Source of the DNA: Gp6-AA40 sp050742535
GTDB lineage: Bacteria; Acidobacteriota; Vicinamibacteria; Vicinamibacterales; UBA2999
DNA: 14,267 nucleotides
Direction: 5' to 3'
Assembly: GCA_050742535.1 (NCBI GenBank)
Contig: JBOGIQ010000135.1
Coordinates: 1 to 14,267, forward strand
Positions 1-5,379 of the stretch are shown piece after piece. Each line of letters starts with the position of its first letter. Position 1 is the first letter of the stretch. The notes beneath the pieces are model-generated. The model saw only the letters and a program-made list of their open reading frames with translations, was not told where the DNA came from and did no database searches. Made by a program: the position numbers and the translations under genes.

Positions 1-1487
1 GACGGCTGGTGTGGACGTTCTACACGATTCCCGGCCCCGGCGAACCGGGTCACGACACGTGGCCGAAGGGGAGCGACGCGTGGAAGTACGGCGGCGCGTC
101 GGTGTGGCAGACGCCGGCGATCGATCCGGCGCTCGGGCTGGTCTACTTCTCGACCGGCAACGCCGCCCCTGACTACAACGGCGCGGTCCGGCCGGGCGAC
201 AACCTCTACACCGTGTCGATGGTCGCCATCGAATTGAAGACCGGAAAGTATCGCTGGCACTTCCAGCAGGTGCATCACGACATCTGGGATTACGACTCGT
301 CGAACCCTGTTGTGCTGATGGACGTGAGCGTCGGCGGCAGAACACGGAAGGCGATTGCCGAAGTCAGCAAGACCGGCTGGGCGTACATCCTCGATCGCGA
401 GACAGGCAAGCCGCTGATCGGCATCGACGAACGTCCGGTGCCGCAGGAGCCGAAGCAGGCGACCGCGAAGACGCAGCCGTTTCCGCGCGGCGATGCCGTT
501 GTCCCGCAGCTGATCGAAGTTGCGCCCGAAGGCTATCAGCTCGTCAACGACGGGCGCATTTTCACGCCGTTTGTCGGAGCACGGCCGACGATCATGCTGC
601 CGGGCATCTGGGGCGGCGCGAACTGGCCGCCGAGCGCCTACGATCCCGCGCGGCAGCGGCTCTTCGTCTGTGCGTCGTCTGTGGTGAATGGCTATGCCGG
701 TGGCGGCGATCCGAATCTCGTGCCGCCGGGCAACGGGGCCGGGGCGCTCTTCACCGGCGGCAATATCACCTTCGCGCCGGTTCCGCGCAGCGGCATCGTG
801 GCGGCCCTCGACGTGACGACGAACACGATCGTCTGGCGATTCCGCTGGGCCGACCAGTGCTACAGCGGTCTGCTCGCGACAGGGGGCAGCCTGCTGTTCG
901 TCGGCCGCGCCGACGGCCGTCTCACCGCGCTCGATTCGACCACGGGCACGCAGCTCTGGGAGTTCCAGACCGGCGCCGGCATGCACGCGCCGGTCAGCAC
1001 GTTCGAGCGCAACGGGAAGCAGTACGTGATCGCCTACTCGGCGGGCAGCGCGCTGATCGGCTCCGCCCGCGGCGACAGCGTGTGGCTGTTCGCACTCGAC
1101 GGAACGCTGCCGCCCGCGACAGCGGGCCGAGCCGTGTCGCGCCTCGAAGGCGCCGCGAATCCGGCGCCGGCCGCGGCGAATCCGGCGCCAGCCGCCAATC
1201 AGGCCCCGGGAGTTGCCGCTGCCGTTGCGGCAGCGATGGCCGCCGCGGATCGCGCCCGCGGCAAAGAGCTGTACGAGCAGGCGTGCGTCGTGTGCCACGG
1301 CGCGGATGGCAAGGGCGGACACGGCGTCGGTGCCCCGCTGACCGGCGTCGCGGATTTCGCCGCCGTGTTTCGCACCGTGGGCGAGGGCCGCAACACCATG
1401 CCGCCGTTCAAGGCGTCGTTCACGGCGGATCAGATTCGCGACGTGAGCGCGTACGTGGTCCAGACGCTGTCTGCAACCGCCAAGTGA
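1..1487 (+). CDS. PQQ-dependent quinoprotein dehydrogenase with C-terminal cytochrome c domain (5'-truncated)
   Basis: This is the C-terminal part of a periplasmic quinoprotein alcohol/sugar-type dehydrogenase that would oxidise a substrate with PQQ and pass electrons to a fused cytochrome c. The reading frame is open from the left edge; the GTG at 9 is internal, so the true start lies outside. Numbering from that codon, the stretch YFSTGN (N51) followed by RPGDN (D64) matches the calcium-binding Asn and catalytic Asp region of methanol/ethanol dehydrogenases, and HHDIWDYDSSNP follows at about 89-100. Later propeller blades carry W-motifs such as ALDSTTGTQLWEF. An Ala/Pro linker at about 380-415 contains two 18-bp near-repeats (1155-1172, 1176-1193) and leads to a class I cytochrome c domain with CVVCH (C426, C429, H430) and a likely axial Met in NTMPPF (M464). 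The substrate cannot be read from the sequence. The gene ends 45 bp from a convergent gene. Confidence 0.93.
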   Translation, partial: RLVWTFYTIPGPGEPGHDTWPKGSDAWKYGGASVWQTPAIDPALGLVYFSTGNAAPDYNGAVRPGDNLYTVSMVAIELKTGKYRWHFQQVHHDIWDYDSSNPVVLMDVSVGGRTRKAIAEVSKTGWAYILDRETGKPLIGIDERPVPQEPKQATAKTQPFPRGDAVVPQLIEVAPEGYQLVNDGRIFTPFVGARPTIMLPGIWGGANWPPSAYDPARQRLFVCASSVVNGYAGGGDPNLVPPGNGAGALFTGGNITFAPVPRSGIVAALDVTTNTIVWRFRWADQCYSGLLATGGSLLFVGRADGRLTALDSTTGTQLWEFQTGAGMHAPVSTFERNGKQYVIAYSAGSALIGSARGDSVWLFALDGTLPPATAGRAVSRLEGAANPAPAAANPAPAANQAPGVAAAVAAAMAAADRARGKELYEQACVVCHGADGKGGHGVGAPLTGVADFAAVFRTVGEGRNTMPPFKASFTADQIRDVSAYVVQTLSATAK

Positions 1488-1532
1488 CAGTTTGCTGTTC
1501 GAACGACCTAACTATTCCCCCAGGCGGCCTTC

Positions 1533-2006
1533 TCAGCTCGCGGCATGCGCCGCCGATTGCGCGTCCATGCGACGCTGCATTTCTTCCGGCGAGACATCCT
1601 CGACATGCGTCGCGATCGTCCAGACGTGGCCGAACGGATCGATCACCGTGCCCGATCGATCGCCGTAGAACTGATCCTTGAGCTCCTGATGCGTTTTGGC
1701 TCCGGCATCGACGGCGCGCTTGAAAACACGGTCCACGTCCTCGACGTACAGCATGATGCTGGTGGCGGATCCGCCGAGCGCCTGCGGGCTGCGATAGCCC
1801 ATCTGCGGGTGCTCGTCCGCGAGCATGATCCGTGAATCGCCGATCTGGATCTCCGCATGCCCGATTGTGCCCTCGGGCCCCGCGAACCGCATCAGCTCCT
1901 TGGCGTTGAACACCCGCGTGTAGAAGTCGATCGCCCTCGCCGCGCCGGCGACGATCAGATACGGCGTGACGGTGGAATAGCCTTCGGGAACGGGTCGCAC
2001 AGGCAT
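1533..2006 (-). CDS. VOC family (glyoxalase/PhnB-like) protein
   Basis: A 157-residue protein of the vicinal oxygen chelate fold, closest in style to the PhnB/COG2764 group. Sequence marks are TVTPYLIVAGAARAIDFY at the N-terminus, GHAEIQIGDSRIMLADEHP in the middle, and YGDRSGTVIDPFGHVWTIAT near the end, followed by the EDVSPEEMQRRM tail common in this group. The ATG at 2006 is preferred over an in-frame start at 2033 because a strong ribosome site (AAGGAGG on the minus strand, 2013-2019) lies 6 nt before it. These proteins are small cytoplasmic enzymes or binding proteins (glyoxalase, dioxygenase, resistance); the activity of this one cannot be assigned. It is divergent from the histidine kinase gene and convergent with the PQQ dehydrogenase, so it is probably transcribed alone. 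Confidence 0.9.
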   Translation of the reverse strand: MPVRPVPEGYSTVTPYLIVAGAARAIDFYTRVFNAKELMRFAGPEGTIGHAEIQIGDSRIMLADEHPQMGYRSPQALGGSATSIMLYVEDVDRVFKRAVDAGAKTHQELKDQFYGDRSGTVIDPFGHVWTIATHVEDVSPEEMQRRMDAQSAAHAAS

Positions 2007-2012
2007 GGTGGT

Positions 2013-2019
2013 CCTCCTT
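2013..2019 (-). promoter_or_regulatory. Ribosome binding site of the VOC gene
   Basis: The minus strand reads AAGGAGG here, 6 nt before the ATG at 2006. It is the strongest Shine-Dalgarno match in the window and decides the start of the VOC gene. Confidence 0.8.
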
Positions 2020-2141
2020 GCATCGCGTGACAAACGTGCAGCCTAGCACCATCTCGTGACGTCGATGTATCCGCACGGCACAGCCGGCTCTGCTGATCGT
2101 CCGTGCGAATCGATCTCAGTCCGGACTCCGGTGGGGAACGT

Positions 2142-2186
2142 CCCGAACGATTCGAACGGCTCGAACGATTCGACCGATTCGAACGA
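2142..2186. repeat. Five tandem 9-bp units, consensus TTCGAACGA
   Basis: Units read CCCGAACGA, TTCGAACGG, CTCGAACGA, TTCGACCGA and TTCGAACGA back to back. Each contains the palindrome-like core TTCGAA or a one-base variant. The array lies in the divergent gap between the VOC gene and the histidine kinase, ending 53 bp before the kinase ATG at 2240. It could be a regulator-binding array or a simple low-complexity expansion. The short open frames it creates on both strands (RFERL / SFESVE-type peptides) are by-products of the repeat, not genes. Confidence 0.75.
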
Positions 2187-2239
2187 TTTCCCCCGCCCGG
2201 GGGATGCGTCCCATTGCGGCGGCAAATAGACTCTCCCAC

Positions 2240-3508
2240 ATGTTGCGTGAGCGTTCCGCTCGCCGGACTTACCAGCGAATCGATACCCGGACGGTCCTGT
2301 TCGTCTACGCCGCCATAGCCGTCGTCGGCGGACTCACCGTCACGGGCACCGGCGTTCGCGGCATCCCCGGAATGCCACTGCAGCACGCGTCGATCATCTG
2401 GATCGCCGGCATGGCAATTTTCGCCGCCGGCTGTGCGGCGGCCGGTCTCTCGCTCAACGAGAATCCGGTGACCCGCCGGCACTCGCTGTTCTACTTTGCG
2501 ACCGGCCACCTGCTGCTCGGTCTCCTTGTGTGGATGCAGTGGGGTGTCTACTGGGGCGAGCAGGGCCTTTCGCTACTGGTGGCGCTGTTACCGCTTGTCA
2601 CTGGCATCGTCCTGCTCCTGAGCGCGATTCCGGCACCGGCGCCCGCCGACCACGAGTTCTCAGGACCGCGGACCCGATCCGCGTACGACGAGCACATCCG
2701 GCAGATCGCCCGGCGTGAAGAGCGGGCGCGCCTCGCGCGCGACCTGCACGACGCGGTCAAGCAGCAACTGTTCGTGATTCAGACCGCCGCGGCAACGGCG
2801 CAAGCGCGGTTAGAACAAGACCCCGCTGGCACGCAGGAGGCGCTTACGCACGTGCGCAGCGCGGCGCGCGAAGCCACGACGGAGATGGAAGCGCTGCTCG
2901 ACGAGCTGCAGGCGGCGCCGATGGAGAACACGGGCCTCATCGAAGCGCTGAAGAAGCAGTGCGAGGCGCTGGCGCTCCGCACCGGAGCCGATGTCCGGTT
3001 CGAGCCCGGCACGCTGCCGGCGCAAGGTCTGTTACTCCCTGGGGCGCATGAAGCGATCTATCGAGTGGCCCAGGAGGCGCTCGCCAACGTGGCTCGCCAC
3101 GCGCGCGCCACTCGCGTGACCGTGTCGGCGCATACAGACCCCGGACGGTTCGAGCTGCGCATCGCAGACGATGGCCAGGGATTCGACGCCATGACACTCA
3201 GAAGCGGCATGGGAATCGCCAACATGGAGACGCGCGCGGCCGGAATCGGTGGCCGGGTGTGGATCACGACCGGATCATCCGGGACGAACATTCGGCTGTC
3301 GGTACCGCTTACCGATATCCGTGTCGGACAGGCCTGGGCTGTCGCAACGATATTCGGGCTTTGGGTTCTGAGCACGTTCGTCTTCTACACCGTTCGCGAC
3401 CGGGCACCCGAACGGGGGACACTGTGGTTCTTGTCGGTGGCGGGCGGCTGCGTGGTTATCTTTCTCGTCGCGGCGTACTGGCGGCGGTGGCGTCAGAGGT
3501 TGCGGTGA
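2240..3508 (+). CDS. Membrane sensor histidine kinase, HisKA_3 / NarL-partner type
   Basis: A 422-residue sensor kinase that would autophosphorylate and hand phosphate to the adjacent response regulator. Four predicted membrane segments lie at about 18-36, 51-72, 82-102 and 110-130, with no large extracytoplasmic domain. The HisKA_3 dimerisation box is EERARLARDLHDAVKQQL with phospho-acceptor H170. The ATPase domain shows the N-box EALANVARHAR (N283), G1 box DDGQGFD (310-316) and G2 box GMGIANM (about 322-328). Unusually, two further hydrophobic segments follow the ATPase domain (about 364-385 and 394-414), placing the catalytic core between membrane anchors. Start choice is uncertain: an in-frame ATG at 2204 adds 12 residues, and neither start has a clear ribosome site. 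The last 4 bases overlap the regulator start (GTGA), indicating translational coupling. The signal sensed is unknown; a membrane-stress role as in LiaS-like kinases is possible. Confidence 0.9.
   Translation: MLRERSARRTYQRIDTRTVLFVYAAIAVVGGLTVTGTGVRGIPGMPLQHASIIWIAGMAIFAAGCAAAGLSLNENPVTRRHSLFYFATGHLLLGLLVWMQWGVYWGEQGLSLLVALLPLVTGIVLLLSAIPAPAPADHEFSGPRTRSAYDEHIRQIARREERARLARDLHDAVKQQLFVIQTAAATAQARLEQDPAGTQEALTHVRSAAREATTEMEALLDELQAAPMENTGLIEALKKQCEALALRTGADVRFEPGTLPAQGLLLPGAHEAIYRVAQEALANVARHARATRVTVSAHTDPGRFELRIADDGQGFDAMTLRSGMGIANMETRAAGIGGRVWITTGSSGTNIRLSVPLTDIRVGQAWAVATIFGLWVLSTFVFYTVRDRAPERGTLWFLSVAGGCVVIFLVAAYWRRWRQRLR
3495..3499 (+). promoter_or_regulatory. Ribosome binding site for the response regulator GTG start
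   Basis: AGAGG lies 5 nt before the GTG at 3505, inside the 3' end of the kinase gene. Together with the GTGA stop/start overlap it supports 3505 as the regulator's start. Confidence 0.55.
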
Positions 3509-4167
3509 ACGTCACTAACCGGCTGAAGCCGGACTCCACAATCACCGTCGCAATCGTGGACGACCATCGCGTCGTTGCCCGCAGCCTGAAGGCGTATCTC
3601 GAAACGTTCCCCGACCTGCGCGTCGTCGGGATCGCCGCAACGGGCGAGGACCTGCTCGAGCAGCTCTCGTCGTGGCGTCCGCAGGTGGTGATTCAGGATC
3701 TGCTGATGCCGGGCGGCCTCGACGGCATCGAGACGACGCGGCGCGTTCTGGCGCGTGAGCCGGCGGTGCGCGTCGTGGCGCTCACCGCGTCGTTCGACGA
3801 GGCGCGCATGATGGGCGTCCTGCGTGCGGGCGCATCAGGCTATGTTCGCAAGGACGCCGATCCGGAGATCCTGCCGGCCGCCATTCGCGCCGTTGTCGCC
3901 GGGAGGACGTTTATCGATCCCGCCGTCGGACGTCACCTCGCCCGCGCCCAGGAAGCCGATGAGCTGACGCCGCGTGAGGGCGACGTGCTGCGCCACCTGG
4001 CCGTTGGTGCCTCAAACCGGACGATTGCCGCGGCGCTCAATGTGTCCGAGGAAACGGTGAAGACACACGTCGCCAACGTCCTGGCAAAGCTCCAGGTCGA
4101 GAACCGCGCGCAGGCGGCCGTCCAGGCGCTCAAGCGCGGGCTCGTCTCGATCGACGATTTGTCCTAG
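3505..4167 (+). CDS. Response regulator, NarL/FixJ family (REC + LuxR HTH)
   Basis: A 220-residue DNA-binding response regulator, partner of the upstream kinase. The receiver domain starts at ITVAIVDDHRVVARS (acidic DD pair), has its phospho-acceptor in IQDLLMPGG (D65), switch Thr in VALTASF (T94) and conserved Lys in YVRKDADPE (K116). The C-terminal LuxR helix-turn-helix is clear: ELTPREGDVLRHLAVGASN, then IAAALNVSEETVKTHVANVL. The frame is open upstream as far as 3259, but GTG 3505 is chosen because it overlaps the kinase stop (GTGA) and has AGAGG 5 nt upstream. Residues 6-12 (RLKPDST) come from a palindromic repeat at 3519-3539, so the leader before the first receiver strand is largely repeat-derived. 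No target operator can be identified in this window. Confidence 0.93.
   Translation: MNVTNRLKPDSTITVAIVDDHRVVARSLKAYLETFPDLRVVGIAATGEDLLEQLSSWRPQVVIQDLLMPGGLDGIETTRRVLAREPAVRVVALTASFDEARMMGVLRAGASGYVRKDADPEILPAAIRAVVAGRTFIDPAVGRHLARAQEADELTPREGDVLRHLAVGASNRTIAAALNVSEETVKTHVANVLAKLQVENRAQAAVQALKRGLVSIDDLS
3519..3539 (+). repeat. Palindromic element copy A, in frame in the response regulator
   Basis: Arms CCGGCT (3519-3524) and AGCCGG (3527-3532) around GA, followed by the ACTCCAC tail shared by other copies. It is translated as RLKPDST, starting 5 codons after the GTG start and ending directly before the first receiver strand. It is the same element as at 4474 and 5507. Confidence 0.85.
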
Positions 4168-4358
4168 AAACCGCCGGTTTTCGGCCCTCGATCACGTCGT
4201 TCCGCCGGGCTCGGTACGGGGTGGATTCACGGATAAAGGCCGCCTAAACTGATGGTTCGCTGGTGGTCCGCCTAAAGGCGGACGAGGCGGTTTGCTGGCA
4301 ATCCGCCTGAAGGCGGACTCCACGACGGAACGGTCCGCCTGAAGGCGGACTCCACAAG
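4168..4358. other. Repeat-bearing intergenic region before the MBL gene
   Basis: This 191-bp gap between the response regulator and the MBL-fold gene encodes nothing convincing. Its right half is occupied by the three-copy palindromic array. A weak 5-bp stem (AAACC/GGTTT, 4168-4180) follows the regulator stop, with no proper T-tract. Scrambled half-motifs (AAAGGC then CGCCTAAA, about 4235-4248) look like decayed repeat material. I see no clear promoter. Confidence 0.6.
4267..4355 (+). repeat. Array of three palindromic elements (copies B1, B2, B3)
   Basis: Copy B1 is 4267-4283 (arms TCCGCCT / AGGCGGA, loop AA), without the ACTCCAC tail. Copy B2 is 4302-4323 and B3 is 4334-4355; both have the same arms, loop GA and the full ACTCCAC tail. 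Spacers are 18 and 10 nt. All three have the same orientation. B3 ends 3 nt before the ATG of the MBL-fold gene, so the repeat forms the 5' leader and occupies the position where a ribosome site would normally be. Confidence 0.88.
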
Positions 4359-5303
4359 ATGGCGCTGGAAGAGAGCATCACACGCAGACAGGTATTAAAG
4401 GCCGCGATTGGCGGTGCCGCCGGGCTCATCGTGGGTGCGCCGCGAGTGTTTGGCCAGGCGGACTCCGCGGCAATCCGGCTGCAGCCGGACTCCACGTCGC
4501 AGCTTGCCGACGATCTCTTCGTCATCCGGACCCCCGGCGAGGCGAACGTCGTCGCGCACACGAGCAGCGCGGGCGTGCTGCTGGTCGACGGCGGATCGGC
4601 GCGGGCAGCAGACGCGGTGATGAAAGCGGTCGCCGGACTGCCAGGCGGTGGACAGGTTCACACCCTCTTCAACACGCACTGGCATCCGGAGCAGACCGGG
4701 CTGAACGAGCAGATCGGCAAAGCCGGGAAGACGATCATTGCTCAGGAGAACACGCGCCTGTGGCTGGCGGCCGACGTCACCTGGCCGTGGAACGGGCGGA
4801 AGTTCACCCGGCTAGCGAAGATCGCGCAGCCGAACAAGACGTTTTACGACAAGGGGCAGCTCGAGTCCGGAATTCGGTACGGCTACATCCCCGACTGTGC
4901 GCACACCGACGGCGATCTGTATGTGCACTTCCCGCAGCAGAACGTGCTCGCCGTGGGTGATGTGATCTCGGGTGAAGGATGGCCGGCTGTCGACTGGACG
5001 ACGGGCGGGTGGGTTGGCGGGATGGTTGGCGGCCTGCAGCGCGTGCTGAGCTTGACCAACGAGAAGACGCGGATCGTGCCGGGGCGCGGTCCTGTGCTGG
5101 GCCTCGAGGATCTGAAGAAGCAGTTCGACATGTATCAGACGCTCTACGATCGTTTGACGCAGTTGCTGAACAAAGGCCGCGGGCCGAGTGAGGCGGTCGA
5201 GGCAAAGCCGGCGAAGGAATTCGAGGCGCAGTGGGGAAATGCCGACGAATTCGTCCGGCGCTCGTTCGAAAGTCTCTGGGCGTACTTGTCACCTGATGCG
5301 TAA
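4359..5303 (+). CDS. Exported MBL-fold metallohydrolase-like protein with altered metal motif
   Basis: A 314-residue metallo-beta-lactamase-fold protein. The N-terminus has a Tat-like signal (TRRQVLKAAIGGAAGLIVG, twin Arg 9-10) with likely cleavage after about residue 33, so it should act outside the cytoplasm. The fold is shown by DLFVIRTPGEANVVAHTSSAG, LLVDGG, LFNTHWHPEQTG, CAHTDGDLYVHF and VLAVGDVIS. Metal-site residues are only partly conserved. The usual HxHxDH reads HWHPEQ (H107, H109, E111, Q112), H182 and D201 are present, and the usual GHG near the end is GRG (R243). This may mean one-metal binding or a non-hydrolytic role, or may simply be typical of its subfamily. An in-frame palindromic repeat encodes IRLQPDST (39-46) just after the signal. 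No clear ribosome site precedes the ATG at 4359, where a repeat copy abuts the start. Confidence 0.87.
   Translation: MALEESITRRQVLKAAIGGAAGLIVGAPRVFGQADSAAIRLQPDSTSQLADDLFVIRTPGEANVVAHTSSAGVLLVDGGSARAADAVMKAVAGLPGGGQVHTLFNTHWHPEQTGLNEQIGKAGKTIIAQENTRLWLAADVTWPWNGRKFTRLAKIAQPNKTFYDKGQLESGIRYGYIPDCAHTDGDLYVHFPQQNVLAVGDVISGEGWPAVDWTTGGWVGGMVGGLQRVLSLTNEKTRIVPGRGPVLGLEDLKKQFDMYQTLYDRLTQLLNKGRGPSEAVEAKPAKEFEAQWGNADEFVRRSFESLWAYLSPDA
4456..4466 (+). repeat. Half copy of the palindromic element inside the MBL gene
   Basis: AGGCGGACTCC matches the right arm and most of the tail of copies B2/B3. It lies 7 bp before the complete copy C and is translated as part of QADSA. It may be a truncated insertion or chance in GC-rich DNA. 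Confidence 0.45.
4474..4495 (+). repeat. Palindromic element copy C, in frame in the MBL gene
   Basis: Arms TCCGGCT (4474-4480) and AGCCGGA (4483-4489) with GC between them make a perfect 16-bp palindrome, followed by CTCCAC. The translation is IRLQPDST at residues 39-46, between the Tat signal and the folded domain. Confidence 0.85.
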
Positions 5304-5308
5304 TGAAC

Positions 5309-5359
5309 AATGCAAAATGCAAAGACCCCCAGCCAGCGTTGTAGTTTGCATCTTGCATT
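5309..5359. repeat. AT-rich intergenic inverted repeat
   Basis: Arms 5309-5323 (AATGCAAAATGCAAA) and 5345-5359 (TTTGCATCTTGCATT) pair at 14 of 15 positions around a 21-nt GC-rich loop. It fills most of the 76-bp gap between the MBL gene and the DUF1592 gene, and further AT-rich TTGAATT repeats follow. It stands out sharply from the GC-rich surroundings. It could fold in RNA as an attenuator or terminator-like hairpin, or be a dispersed miniature repeat. Confidence 0.75.
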
Positions 5360-5379
5360 TTGAATTTTGAATTTCATCG

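Noticed and set aside
9..11. GTG at 9 as the start of the quinoprotein gene
   Set aside because: The frame is open to the left edge, and the protein would lack most of the propeller and its signal peptide. It is an internal codon.
2121..2129. CCGGACTCC upstream of the kinase as a half copy of the element
   Set aside because: Nine bases without the left arm are too few to separate from chance in GC-rich sequence.
2103..2318. Small open frame over the 9-bp repeats giving RFERLERFDRF-type peptide
   Set aside because: The peptide is only the translation of the tandem repeat; both strands give similar Phe/Glu/Ser repeats and there is no start signal.
4168..4180. Terminator after the response regulator gene
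   Set aside because: The stem is only 5 bp with a 3-nt loop and no T-tract, too weak to call.
4267..4355. Possible CRISPR array
   Set aside because: Only three short copies, spacers of 18 and 10 nt, identical copies found inside genes, and no cas genes. It is a dispersed palindromic element.
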